This document shows, in pieces, positions 31,730-38,713 of a stretch of 42,331 bases of DNA. The notes below the pieces were generated by a model, which did not search any database, was not told where the DNA came from, and was given only the letters and a program-made list of their open reading frames with translations. The first letter of the stretch is position 1, and every line of letters begins with the position of its first letter. Source of the stretch: a virus. Where the stretch lies: positions 1-42,331 of the IMG/VR virus record IMGVR_UViG_3300038441_002392; one strand, 5' to 3'. The translations under genes and the position numbers were made by a program.

Positions 31730-31924
31730 ATGGAAAGCACGAAGTACCCCGGCCACAAGATGGAAACGTTCTTCGACCGCTCGACGCGCTCGTACGTGAC
31801 GATGCTGGTCCACGAGAACGGCGACCAGTGCGGCGACGCGATGTACGACGGCACCAAGGCCGATCGCGACGCGAGCCGTCGGATCATCGAGCCGGACAAG
31901 TACTGCACGCTCCTCGACGACTGA
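31730..31924 (+). CDS. small moron protein, probably leaderless (64 aa)
   Basis: ATG 31730 lies 7 nt after the -10 box, at the expected transcript start, with no ribosome site; an in-frame ATG at 31682 lies upstream of the promoter and is not credible. Polar chain with two Cys (DQCGDAMYDGTKADRDASRRIIEPDKYCTLLDD). Own promoter and own terminator inside the late operon make it an independent unit. No family recognised. Confidence 0.6.
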   Translation: MESTKYPGHKMETFFDRSTRSYVTMLVHENGDQCGDAMYDGTKADRDASRRIIEPDKYCTLLDD

Positions 31925-31945
31925 TCTCGTCATCGCCCCAACCAG

Positions 31946-31975
31946 AGGCCCTCCCATCGCGGGAGGGCCTGTTTT
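31946..31975 (+). terminator. rho-independent terminator
   Basis: AGGCCCTCCC (31946-31955), loop ATCGC, GGGAGGGCCT (31961-31970) followed by GTTTTA. A 10-bp perfect stem with a short T run. Ends the small gene cassette. Confidence 0.88.
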
Positions 31976-32000
31976 ACGTATGGGCGCTGGTGTTACGATG
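31973..32000 (+). promoter_or_regulatory. possible promoter for scaffold and capsid genes
   Basis: TTTTAC, a 16-nt gap and TACGAT before the scaffold gene. The -35 is poor, so this is tentative. It would restart late transcription after the terminator. Confidence 0.3.
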
Positions 32001-32044
32001 CGCGCAACACCGCGCGGACGTGGTGATACGATGGGAGAGTGACG

Positions 32045-32617
32045 ATGAGCGAGGGCGCGACGCCCCCGGAAGGTGCAGGTAGCGCGACGCCACCTGCTGA
32101 CGCGACGCCACCCGCACCGAGCCAGGGAACACCGCCGGCGAACGGCGACTATCCCGAGGGCCTCGGAGACGCCGGGAAGCGCGCACTCGACGCCGAGCGA
32201 GACGCGAGGAAGGCAGCCGAGAAGTTGGCCGCTGACACCGCGCGAGAACTCGCGAAGATCAAAGCGGCGCAGATGAGCGACGAGGAGAAGCGCGACGAGG
32301 AGTTGAAGACCCTCCGAACGCAGAACGCGGAGCTCCTCACCGAGCGCCAGCAGTCGAGGGTCCGTGAGGCGGCGATCGCAGCGGCCCGGAAGGCCAACTT
32401 CTGGGACCCGGACCTCGCCTACGCGCTCATCGACTCGTCGGACATCGCGTTCGACGAGGCGGGGAAGCCGAAGAACGTCGACGCGCTCGTGGCGGCGATC
32501 GCCAAGGAGAAGCCGAAGTTGGTCAACGGTGCACCAGACTTCGGCGGCGGCAACCGCGGTAGCGCGGGCGCCGGAAGCGACATGAACGCGATCATTCGGG
32601 GAGCGGCTGGTCGGTAG
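32045..32617 (+). CDS. capsid scaffolding protein
   Basis: 190 aa from ATG 32045 (GGGAGA upstream; GTG 32039 is too close to it). Pro/Ala-rich disordered start, then a long charged coiled coil (DAERDARKAAEKLAADTARELAKIKAAQMSDEEKRDEELKTLRTQNAELL), then a small C-terminal domain. Pattern and position directly before the major capsid gene fit a phage scaffold. I find no maturation protease in the window. Confidence 0.82.
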   Translation: MSEGATPPEGAGSATPPADATPPAPSQGTPPANGDYPEGLGDAGKRALDAERDARKAAEKLAADTARELAKIKAAQMSDEEKRDEELKTLRTQNAELLTERQQSRVREAAIAAARKANFWDPDLAYALIDSSDIAFDEAGKPKNVDALVAAIAKEKPKLVNGAPDFGGGNRGSAGAGSDMNAIIRGAAGR

Positions 32618-32699
32618 CGCTCCCTGACGAACCCGGTCGGCCGGAGATGCGAGTGACGGCTGACGACGCGGGACCTCCTGTACTCGCGAGGAGAACCAC

Positions 32700-33650
32700 G
32701 TGGCCTTCAACACCGCGATCGACCGGACGGGCGCTGCTGCGCTCATGCCGGAAGAGGCGGCGTCGACGATCATCACGTCGACGATCGCCCGGAGCGCGTC
32801 GCTGAGCCTCTTCCGTCGAGTGACGATGGCTCGCGGCCAGACGCGCATCCCCGTCCTGTCGGTCCTGCCGAACGCCTACTGGGTGAACGGCGACACCGGC
32901 CGGAAGCAGACGTCGAGCGTCGAGTGGGACAACATCTTCCTCGATGCTCGCGAACTCGCCGTCATCATCCCCGTCCCTGAGGCGGTGCTGGACGACGCCG
33001 ATTACGACATCTGGTCCGAGATCACCCCGCTCGTCGCCGAGGCGATGGGCCAGAAGTTGGACGCCGCAACGCTGTTCGGCGTCGACTCCCCGTGGACGGA
33101 GACGTACCAGCAGGGCATCACCGAGCAGGCTGCCCTCGCCGGGAACCTCCACACGGAGGGCACCAGCGACGCGCCGCACGACGACTTCGCCGGTGACGTC
33201 AGCGACACGATGGCCCTCGTCGAGGACGACGGCTACGACGTGACGGGCTTCATGGCTCGTCGCAAGGTCCGCGCGTCGCTCCGCAACCTGCGGGACGACA
33301 ACGGCCAGCCGCTGTTCCAGGACGTCCGCTCCGCGGGCGGCGCGACCCTCTACGGCGAGCCGATCGCGTGGGTCTCGAACGACGCGTGGGTGAACAACTA
33401 CGAGTTGATCGCCGGCGACACGTCGAAGGCGATCCTCGGCATCCGCCGAGACATCACCTACAAGGTCCTCACCGAGGGCGTGATCTCGGACGACTCGGGC
33501 GTCGTCATCCTGAACCTCGCCCAGCAGGACTCGATCGCGCTGCGCGCGGTCATGCGGGTCGGGTTCGCGGTCGCCAACCCGGCGAGTCGCGAAGTCGCCT
33601 CCGGCGACGATCGCTTCCCGTTCGCAGTCCTCGTCAACGCCGGCTCGTAA
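32700..33650 (+). CDS. major capsid protein (HK97 fold)
   Basis: 316 aa from GTG 32700 with GAGGAG upstream. HK97-type pattern: N-terminal arm, LFRRVTMARGQTRIPVLSVLPNAYWV (E-loop region), IIPVPEAVLDDADYDIWSEITPLVAEAMGQKLDAATLFG (spine helix), later FMARRKVRASLRNLRDDNGQPLF and AVMRVGFAVANPASREV. Followed by a strong hairpin. The likely acceptor of any phage-encoded capsid glycosylation. Confidence 0.93.
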   Translation: MAFNTAIDRTGAAALMPEEAASTIITSTIARSASLSLFRRVTMARGQTRIPVLSVLPNAYWVNGDTGRKQTSSVEWDNIFLDARELAVIIPVPEAVLDDADYDIWSEITPLVAEAMGQKLDAATLFGVDSPWTETYQQGITEQAALAGNLHTEGTSDAPHDDFAGDVSDTMALVEDDGYDVTGFMARRKVRASLRNLRDDNGQPLFQDVRSAGGATLYGEPIAWVSNDAWVNNYELIAGDTSKAILGIRRDITYKVLTEGVISDDSGVVILNLAQQDSIALRAVMRVGFAVANPASREVASGDDRFPFAVLVNAGS

Positions 33651-33663
33651 GGGTCGGCCAACG

Positions 33664-33708
33664 CGAGGCAGCCTGTTCCTCTTCCCCCCGGAGGGGCAGG
33701 CTGCCTCG
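33664..33708 (+). terminator. long hairpin after major capsid gene
   Basis: CGAGGCAGCCTG (33664-33675) pairs with CAGGCTGCCTCG (33697-33708), 12 bp perfect, with a C/G-rich loop. No T run, so it may be a partial terminator or an mRNA stability element that lowers expression of downstream neck genes relative to capsid. Confidence 0.65.
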
Positions 33709-33724
33709 TCAGTGAGGCGGCATC

Positions 33725-34372
33725 GTGAGCGACGTACTCATCCTCGCCGACGCGCGGTCGCGCGGCATCAACCTGCCAAGCGACGATACGGTGGCCCAGG
33801 CCATCCTCGACGAGACGGAGGCGTTCCTCGCCCGCGAGTTGGGCGGCCCCCTCACGGGTTCGCGTACGGAGACGTTCTACGTCGGCACGGGCGGTCGGTC
33901 GGGTAAACTGTCGCTCTCGCGCTACACGTCGAGCGTCTCCGTCGCGGACAACGGGACTGACGTCGACTCGGACCAGTTCCGGCTCGTCGATCGCGGGTCG
34001 GCGATCGCTCGCAACTACTCCGCAGCGTCGTGGTGGTGGACCGGCGCATACGTCGCGGTGACGTACGAGCCGAACGACCTCGACGAACTGACGTCGATCG
34101 CCTACCAGGTGCTGGCGCTGAGCTCCTCCCCTGCCGTCGCCGCGGGCGACCTGACCGCCGAGACGATCGGCGCGTACCGCTACGAGCGAGGCGGAGCGGG
34201 CGCGACGACGACGCCGGTCCAGTCATCGCTCGCCGCGCGGAAGGCGCTCGTCGCGTCGTTGAAGCCGAAGGTCGATGCGCTCCACTCGCTGCGCGCGACG
34301 CGACTCGACTACCCGCAGATGAGCGACTGGGCCTCGACGGGCATCGTGAACCAGGCGGAGCCGCCCTGGTGA
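33725..34372 (+). CDS. head-tail connector (adaptor) protein
   Basis: 215 aa from GTG 33725. N-terminal helical region (ADARSRGINLPSDDTVAQAILDETEAFLARELGGPL), central beta segment and C-terminal helix (LAARKALVASLKPKVDALHSLR) match neck adaptor proteins of siphoviruses. Its stop overlaps the next GTG. Confidence 0.7.
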   Translation: MSDVLILADARSRGINLPSDDTVAQAILDETEAFLARELGGPLTGSRTETFYVGTGGRSGKLSLSRYTSSVSVADNGTDVDSDQFRLVDRGSAIARNYSAASWWWTGAYVAVTYEPNDLDELTSIAYQVLALSSSPAVAAGDLTAETIGAYRYERGGAGATTTPVQSSLAARKALVASLKPKVDALHSLRATRLDYPQMSDWASTGIVNQAEPPW

Positions 34373-34740
34373 GTTTCGCGAGCCTTCTCGTCCACCCGCT
34401 CCTGATCTGGTCGCCGGTCGTTCCCGATCCGAACGACGTCGATGACTACGGTCAGCCGGTGCGCGACGATCCGACGAGCGTCGCGGTGCGCGGGATGGTC
34501 CAGCCCAAGACGGCGAAGGAGGCCGCGGCGACGCACCAGGCGGGCGTCGAGGTGTCGACGCACGTCATCTTCCTGCTCCCCATCCAGATCGCCGCCGGCT
34601 CGTGGATCACCGACGACCCAGCCGACGGGCGCCGCTTCGACATCACGGGCGTCCGATCGTTCGAGTTCGGTAGCGCGCCGCACCTCGAGGTCGACGCGGT
34701 GCTGGTCGGTTCCACCGAAGGGCCAGCGATCGGCTCGTGA
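34369..34740 (+). CDS. head closure / stopper protein
   Basis: 123 aa from GTG 34369. Short beta-barrel-type chain: VRGMVQPKTAKEAAATHQAGVEVSTHVIFLLPIQIAAGSWITDDPADGRRFDITGVRSFE is the usual stopper pattern. Seals the portal after packaging. Its stop overlaps the start of the cytidylyltransferase gene. Confidence 0.7.
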   Translation: MSFASLLVHPLLIWSPVVPDPNDVDDYGQPVRDDPTSVAVRGMVQPKTAKEAAATHQAGVEVSTHVIFLLPIQIAAGSWITDDPADGRRFDITGVRSFEFGSAPHLEVDAVLVGSTEGPAIGS

Positions 34741-35171
34741 GGATGCGCGTCCTGACCATCGGGACGTTCGACGGCATCCACGTCGGACACCTCGAGTTGC
34801 TGGAGTGGTGTCGGACGTTCGTCGGCGTCGGCGGTCGGGTGCTGGTCGGCGTCAACACCGACGAGTTCATCGAGCGCTACAAGGGTCGTCCGCCGCGTCA
34901 GCCGCTCGCGCACCGGATCGAGGTGCTGCGCGCGCTCTCCGTCGTCGATGACGTCTACGTCAACGTCGGCGATGAGGACGCGGGCGTCCTCATCGACGCG
35001 ATCGAGCCGGACGCGCTCGCGATCGGTGACGACTGGCTAGACGCCGACGGTGACGAGTCGCGATACTTGGCGCAACTTGGCATCACAAGGGAGTGGCTCG
35101 TGGAACGCGACCTCATGATCCAGTACGTCCCGCGGACCCGGGGAGTCTCGTCGACGGCGATCCGCGGATGA
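34737..35171 (+). CDS. TagD-like cytidylyltransferase (CDP-glycerol type)
   Basis: 144 aa from GTG 34737 (ATG 34743 also possible). Nucleotidyltransferase of the HxGH class: TIGTFDGIHVGHLELLEW (H15/H18), VGVNTDEFIERYKGRPP, AHRIEVLRALSVVDDVYVN, AIGDDWLD, and C-terminal YVPRTRGVSSTAIRG, which matches the RTxGISTTxI end of TagD. Expected reaction: CTP plus glycerol-3-phosphate to CDP-glycerol, though other phospho-alcohols are possible. It is embedded in neck genes and pairs with the glycerophosphotransferase-like gene at 38.7 kb. Confidence 0.8.
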   Translation: MRMRVLTIGTFDGIHVGHLELLEWCRTFVGVGGRVLVGVNTDEFIERYKGRPPRQPLAHRIEVLRALSVVDDVYVNVGDEDAGVLIDAIEPDALAIGDDWLDADGDESRYLAQLGITREWLVERDLMIQYVPRTRGVSSTAIRG

Positions 35172-35380
35172 TGCTCCCGCTGACGCCTCCCCAGCCCGTC
35201 ATCATCTACCCGGACACAGACGCCGAGGCCGACGGCATCGCGCTCGGTCTCGTCTGGGATCAGTCGTCAGAGGCCATCGTCATCGTCGTCGACTCCACGG
35301 GCGCGCTCGTCGACGTCAGCGAGAGTCGCGTGCGGTTCACCGAGTTGGCGTGGGAAGCCCAGCGTCGGTCCGGCTCGTGA
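35168..35380 (+). CDS. small protein between cytidylyl- and glycosyltransferase (70 aa)
   Basis: ATG 35168 overlaps the previous stop, and its own stop overlaps the next GTG. Compact alpha/beta chain with a long hydrophobic strand (EAIVIVVDSTGALVDV). No family recognised; coupling suggests a role in the same cassette. Confidence 0.55.
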   Translation: MMLPLTPPQPVIIYPDTDAEADGIALGLVWDQSSEAIVIVVDSTGALVDVSESRVRFTELAWEAQRRSGS

Positions 35381-36069
35381 GCATCATCACCCTCGTCCCG
35401 TCTCGCGGACGACCCGGGCGAGCCGAGGAGATGCAGCGCCTGTACTTCGAGACGCGCCGCCTCGCCGACACCCACCTCCTCTTCCTCGTCGACCCGGACG
35501 ACCCTGAGGTCGAGCGCTACCGCGAGGTCGTGACCGCGCTCGTCCTGCCCAGCCGGCGCGGGTTCGTCGGCGCGCTGAACTACGCCGTCGACCACCTCGG
35601 CGTCGACGCGCACGCCATCTGGGGCGCGTTCGGCGATGACGTCGCGTTCCGCAGCGCGGGTTGGGACGAGCGCGTCGTAGCAGCGCTCCAGACGCCGGGG
35701 ATCGCGTACGGCGACGATCTCATCCACGGAGCGCGTCATCCGTCGGCCGTCTGGGTGTCGTCGCTCATCGTCCGTGCGCTGGACTGGCTCGCCCTCCCGG
35801 CGACGAGCCATCAGTGGGCCGACGACGGCTGGAAGGCGATCGGCGAGTCGATGAACCTGCTCCGGTTCCTCCCTGACGTCATCGTCGAGCATATGCACCC
35901 AGCCGTCGGCAAGGCCGAGTGGGATGACACCTACGAAGGCGTGTTCACCGCGGTGCGCGCCGAGCGCGACCACGCGGGCTTCGAGGCGTGGAAGCGCCAC
36001 TGGATGGCAGCCGACCTCGGGAAGATCGGCGTAGCGCTCGACGCGCGCGACACGCGACGGCGCGAATGA
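35377..36069 (+). CDS. GT-A glycosyltransferase
   Basis: 230 aa from GTG 35377. N-terminal IITLVPSRGRPGRAEEMQRLY and LLFLVDPDDP strands, then RGFVGALNYAVDHLGVDAHAIWGAFGDDVAF, where GDD is the DxD-type metal site. C-terminal EHMHPAVGKAEWDDTY is typical for phage GT-A enzymes. Probably acts on virion protein or a wall polymer. Ends 10 nt before the bidirectional hairpin. Confidence 0.78.
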   Translation: MSIITLVPSRGRPGRAEEMQRLYFETRRLADTHLLFLVDPDDPEVERYREVVTALVLPSRRGFVGALNYAVDHLGVDAHAIWGAFGDDVAFRSAGWDERVVAALQTPGIAYGDDLIHGARHPSAVWVSSLIVRALDWLALPATSHQWADDGWKAIGESMNLLRFLPDVIVEHMHPAVGKAEWDDTYEGVFTAVRAERDHAGFEAWKRHWMAADLGKIGVALDARDTRRRE

Positions 36070-36074
36070 CGACA

Positions 36075-36351
36075 AAGCGAAGGGGCGCCGTACCCGGCGC
36101 CCCTTGGAACGATCGTCTCGTCGGCTCTGCTGCCTGCCTTCGGCGCGGTTCAACCGGGGTCTCCGGGTACGCCGCGCTGGCGTGGGGCTTGCCCTTGCGG
36201 GCGACTGTCGTCGGCGGTCACATTCGCCTCCCGACGAGACGGTTCGCTATTCAGTTCCCTGACTCGCGGGACGTCCGATCCATGCGATCGGCCTTCGCCT
36301 TGCGGGCCGTGAGCCGGAGGTTTCGAGGTTCCCTGACCGGCCGTCCTGACG
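36075..36351 (-). ncRNA. candidate structured non-coding RNA
   Basis: Leftward transcript of about 270 nt predicted from promoter copy 5 to the terminator. On the + strand, CGTCTCGTCGG (36114-36124) is complementary to CCGACGAGACG (36231-36241), extended across a 3-nt bulge by GAAC (36107-36110) with GTTC (36242-36245): a 15-bp closing helix. Inside are GCGCGG/CCGCGC (36143-36148 with 36172-36177) and a GCCC-GCAA-GGGC hairpin in the RNA (36191-36202). The 5' part has a CCGATC/GATCGG hairpin (36275-36291). No ORF over 70 codons with a ribosome site lies on this strand; a 23-codon GTG frame with GGGAGG (starting near 36225) is possible. No known RNA family recognised. Confidence 0.55.
36080..36105 (-). 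terminator. hairpin between convergent transcripts
   Basis: AAGGGGCGCC (36080-36089), loop GTACCC, GGCGCCCCTT (36096-36105): 10 bp perfect. On the - strand it is followed by CGCTTTGTC, a usable U-rich end; on the + strand no T run follows. Most likely terminates the leftward transcript and may also hold back rightward transcription. Confidence 0.75.
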
Positions 36352-36357
36352 AGATGA

Positions 36358-36408
36358 ACCATACGCGATCGCGTCCCGATGTCTAGTAGGCGTTTCGCAC
36401 CATGAGAC
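36358..36408 (-). promoter_or_regulatory. promoter-operator copy 5 (leftward)
   Basis: Read on the - strand: palindrome GTCTCA-TGGTG-CGAAAC (36408-36392), 6-nt gap, -35 TAGACA (36385-36380), 16-nt spacer TCGGGACG..., -10 TATGGT (36363-36358). The only family member facing left. The ATG of the next rightward gene (36402) lies inside the palindrome. Confidence 0.72.
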
Positions 36409-37970
36409 AGCGAGTTGTGTTCCTCGTCCCACGTCGACGCGACAACGGTCCCAGGGACGCCATCTGGGAGTACGCCAAGGCCCGCTGGCAGCGGTACCAC
36501 CCCGACGTCGCGATCGTCGAGGGACATCACGACGAAGGCCTGTTCAACCGGAGCGCTGCGGTGAACCGCGCGAGCGAGGCGGCGGGCGACTGGGACGTCG
36601 CCGTCGTCATCGACTCGGACGTGATCCTGAACCAGACGAGCGTCGACGAGGCGATCGACCGCGCGCTGAGTCTGGGCAAGGTGACGTGGGCGCATCGTCG
36701 CTGGCGAGGCATCCGCGAGGACGCGACGACTCGGATCATCGCCGACCGGCGCGACTTCGGCCCGGAGATCAGTCGCGACGAGGTCGACCTCATCTGCGAA
36801 CGCACCAACCCAATCTCGTGGTCCTGCTGCATCGCGATCCCGCGGCCGGTGTTCGATGACATGGGCGGGTTCGACGAGCGGTTCGAGGGCTGGGGGTTCG
36901 AGGACATGGCGTTCCAGTCGCTCGTCGTCGGCCTCTACGGCCACGAGCGCGTCGAAGGCGACGTCATCCACCTCTGGCACCCGCGAAGCGAGGAGCGGAT
37001 CGAGCCGGGCAAGGGTCGCCTGACGGCGACGCGCGAATACGCGGTTAACGCTCGTCTGGGCCGGAGGTACATGGTCGCCGTCCGGCGCGATCACGGCCTC
37101 ACCGATCGCCACACCGCGACTGACGCCGCCGAGATGGAGCGCGACATCGCGAACCTCGTCCGCGACGATGCGAAGTGGACGGAGACGTCGAAGCGTCATC
37201 GCCTCCCGGACTGGTCGGAGTGGTGGCCGACGCTCGAGGAGCTCCGCGACGGAGCGAAGGCGCACCGGATGGCGCGGACGATCGAGTCGGTGACGCTCGT
37301 CGTCCACACCGGCGGCGAACCCGAGACGTGGGACGATCGCGTCGCGTACCTCCGCACGGCGCTCGCGTCGCTGAACGAGCGCGTCAGCGGTCCGATCGTC
37401 CAGCGCGTCATCTACTCCGACTGGGGCGGGTATCGTCTCGACGCGTTGAACGACCTCGCCGCGCAGCACGGTTTCTACGTCGTCGGTCCGGTGGAGCATC
37501 TCGGCTACTCGAAGTCGACTGCCGCGATGTGGCGCTACCTCAGGGAGCGCGCCAAGGGCCGGTTCATCTTCGCGGTGGAGGACGACTTCACGTACGACCG
37601 CGACGTGGACCTCGTGCCGATGATCCGCACGCTCGAAGAGAACCCGCACCTGAAGCAACTCGCGCTGCTGCGACACGCCGCGTACGCGTCGGAGTTCGCC
37701 GCCGGTGGCGTGCTGGAGTCGTTGAAGTCGCCGACGACGCTACGGAACGGGCGACCGTTCCCGTTCGTCGAGCATCGCGACCACTGGACGGCGAACCCGT
37801 CGCTGTTCCGGCGAACGGTGACGCAGACTCCCTGGCCGTCGAAGGCATCGTCGGAGCGCGCATTCGGTGACCTCATGCTCCGCGACAAGGCGGCGGCGTT
37901 CGCGTACTGGGGTTCGGGCGAGGCGTGGATCACGCACATCGGTGAGACGCGCGCCTCGACGTCGTACTAG
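36402..37970 (+). CDS. two-domain glycosyltransferase
   Basis: 522 aa. Domain 1 (about 1-225): VVFLVPRRRDNG, WDVAVVIDSDVILNQ (DxD), SWSCCIAIPRPVFDDMGGFDERFEGWGFEDMAF, the galactosyltransferase C-terminal (Glyco_transf_7C) signature. Domain 2 (about 300-522): VTLVVHTGG, FYVVGPVEHLGYSKSTAAMW, RFIFAVEDDFTYDRDVDLVPMI (EDD metal site) and SGEAWITHIGE. Both sites look intact, so it could add two sugars in sequence. Start is uncertain: ATG 36402 has only weak AGG upstream and overlaps the leftward operator; GTG 36417 is an alternative. Confidence 0.8.
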   Translation: MRQRVVFLVPRRRDNGPRDAIWEYAKARWQRYHPDVAIVEGHHDEGLFNRSAAVNRASEAAGDWDVAVVIDSDVILNQTSVDEAIDRALSLGKVTWAHRRWRGIREDATTRIIADRRDFGPEISRDEVDLICERTNPISWSCCIAIPRPVFDDMGGFDERFEGWGFEDMAFQSLVVGLYGHERVEGDVIHLWHPRSEERIEPGKGRLTATREYAVNARLGRRYMVAVRRDHGLTDRHTATDAAEMERDIANLVRDDAKWTETSKRHRLPDWSEWWPTLEELRDGAKAHRMARTIESVTLVVHTGGEPETWDDRVAYLRTALASLNERVSGPIVQRVIYSDWGGYRLDALNDLAAQHGFYVVGPVEHLGYSKSTAAMWRYLRERAKGRFIFAVEDDFTYDRDVDLVPMIRTLEENPHLKQLALLRHAAYASEFAAGGVLESLKSPTTLRNGRPFPFVEHRDHWTANPSLFRRTVTQTPWPSKASSERAFGDLMLRDKAAAFAYWGSGEAWITHIGETRASTSY

Positions 37971-37984
37971 GGAAGGAGGCCATC

Positions 37985-38287
37985 GTGCCCGGCAAGGTCA
38001 AGATCGAGACAGCAGCCACTGTCGCGTGGACCGACGAACTCGTCGTCACCGTCACCGACTATGCCCGGTCGGAGACGCCGTGGATCAGGGGCGAGGCCGA
38101 GCAGGACGGCGCGCTGGTGTGGGCGCAGTACGCGCGCGCCAGCGAGGGAGCGCTCACCGTCGGGCCGACTCCGGCCGGCGACGAGTCGAAGCCCGCCGAC
38201 GGGCGCGTCGCTGTCGGGTACTGGACGCGACAGGGGACGTTCCGCGAGGTGGCGAGTGTCGACTTCGACGTGACACCCGCGCCGTAG
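37985..38287 (+). CDS. Ig-like small protein (100 aa)
   Basis: GTG 37985 after GGAAGGAGG, a strong site. Beta-sandwich-like: KIETAATVAWTDELVVTVTDYARSETPWIRGEAEQDGALVWAQYARAS...VAVGYWTRQGTFREVASVDFDVTPAP. Its strong ribosome site and position between glycosyltransferase and neck genes fit a head decoration or fiber subunit. No family certain. Confidence 0.55.
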   Translation: MPGKVKIETAATVAWTDELVVTVTDYARSETPWIRGEAEQDGALVWAQYARASEGALTVGPTPAGDESKPADGRVAVGYWTRQGTFREVASVDFDVTPAP

Positions 38288-38293
38288 GCTCGC

Positions 38294-38345
38294 GTCTCAT
38301 GGCGTGAAACTACTACTCGACAGTCGGGATCGCTTCGCGTAGGCT
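38294..38345 (+). promoter_or_regulatory. promoter-operator copy 6 (rightward)
   Basis: Palindrome GTCTCA-TGGCG-TGAAAC (38294-38310), -35 TCGACA (38317-38322), 17-nt spacer GTCGGGATCG..., -10 TAGGCT (38340-38345). Best match to the family consensus. Drives the 92-aa gene with its own terminator. Confidence 0.75.
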
Positions 38346-38385
38346 TCGCTCATCAAGTTCGAGATCACACGAAGGGAGACACCAG

Positions 38386-38664
38386 ATGTTCAAGGACGTC
38401 ACCGACGCGGCCCTCGAGGCCATGCGCAAGGCCCTCGCCAATGACGGCAGCGGCGCCAACGACTTCGCCATCCTCACGATGGTCCTCGACGAGCAGCGAG
38501 CGCGCCTCCCGAAGCACACCCGCGGCGGCGACGTGATCGGCGACCCGAACGGCAAGTACCCGAACGGCATCCAGTACGGTCAGACGCACGACATGGACTG
38601 CCCCGGCTGCGCCAACACCCCGTTCACCGCCAGCCCGCGCAGCGAGACGTACTGGGCCTCCTAA
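38386..38664 (+). CDS. small moron protein (92 aa)
   Basis: ATG 38386 with GAAGGGAGAC 6 nt upstream, the early-type site. N-terminal helix (KDVTDAALEAMRKALAND) and a C-terminal half with CPGC and HDMD. Bracketed by its own promoter and terminator within the late operon. No family recognised; likely expressed independently of virion genes. Confidence 0.65.
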   Translation: MFKDVTDAALEAMRKALANDGSGANDFAILTMVLDEQRARLPKHTRGGDVIGDPNGKYPNGIQYGQTHDMDCPGCANTPFTASPRSETYWAS

Positions 38665-38681
38665 GCCCGACCCGAAGACGG

Positions 38682-38712
38682 AGAGGCCCGCCTGTCGGCG
38701 GGCCTCTTTCGT
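38682..38712 (+). terminator. rho-independent terminator
   Basis: AGAGGCCCGCC (38682-38692), loop TGTC, GGCGGGCCTCT (38697-38707), then TTCGTT. An 11-bp perfect stem. Ends the 92-aa gene cassette. Confidence 0.88.
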
Positions 38713-38713
38713 T

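Noticed and set aside
36066-36386. + strand reading frame through the leftward RNA region
   Set aside because: No ribosome site, contains the terminator hairpin, and composition (Arg/Ser-rich) is unlike a phage protein; explained better by the RNA candidate.
36150-37676. 508-codon - strand frame over the two-domain glycosyltransferase
   Set aside because: Shadow composition; its only interesting part, the last 70 codons, starts inside the leftward -10 box and so cannot be translated from that promoter with its ATG.
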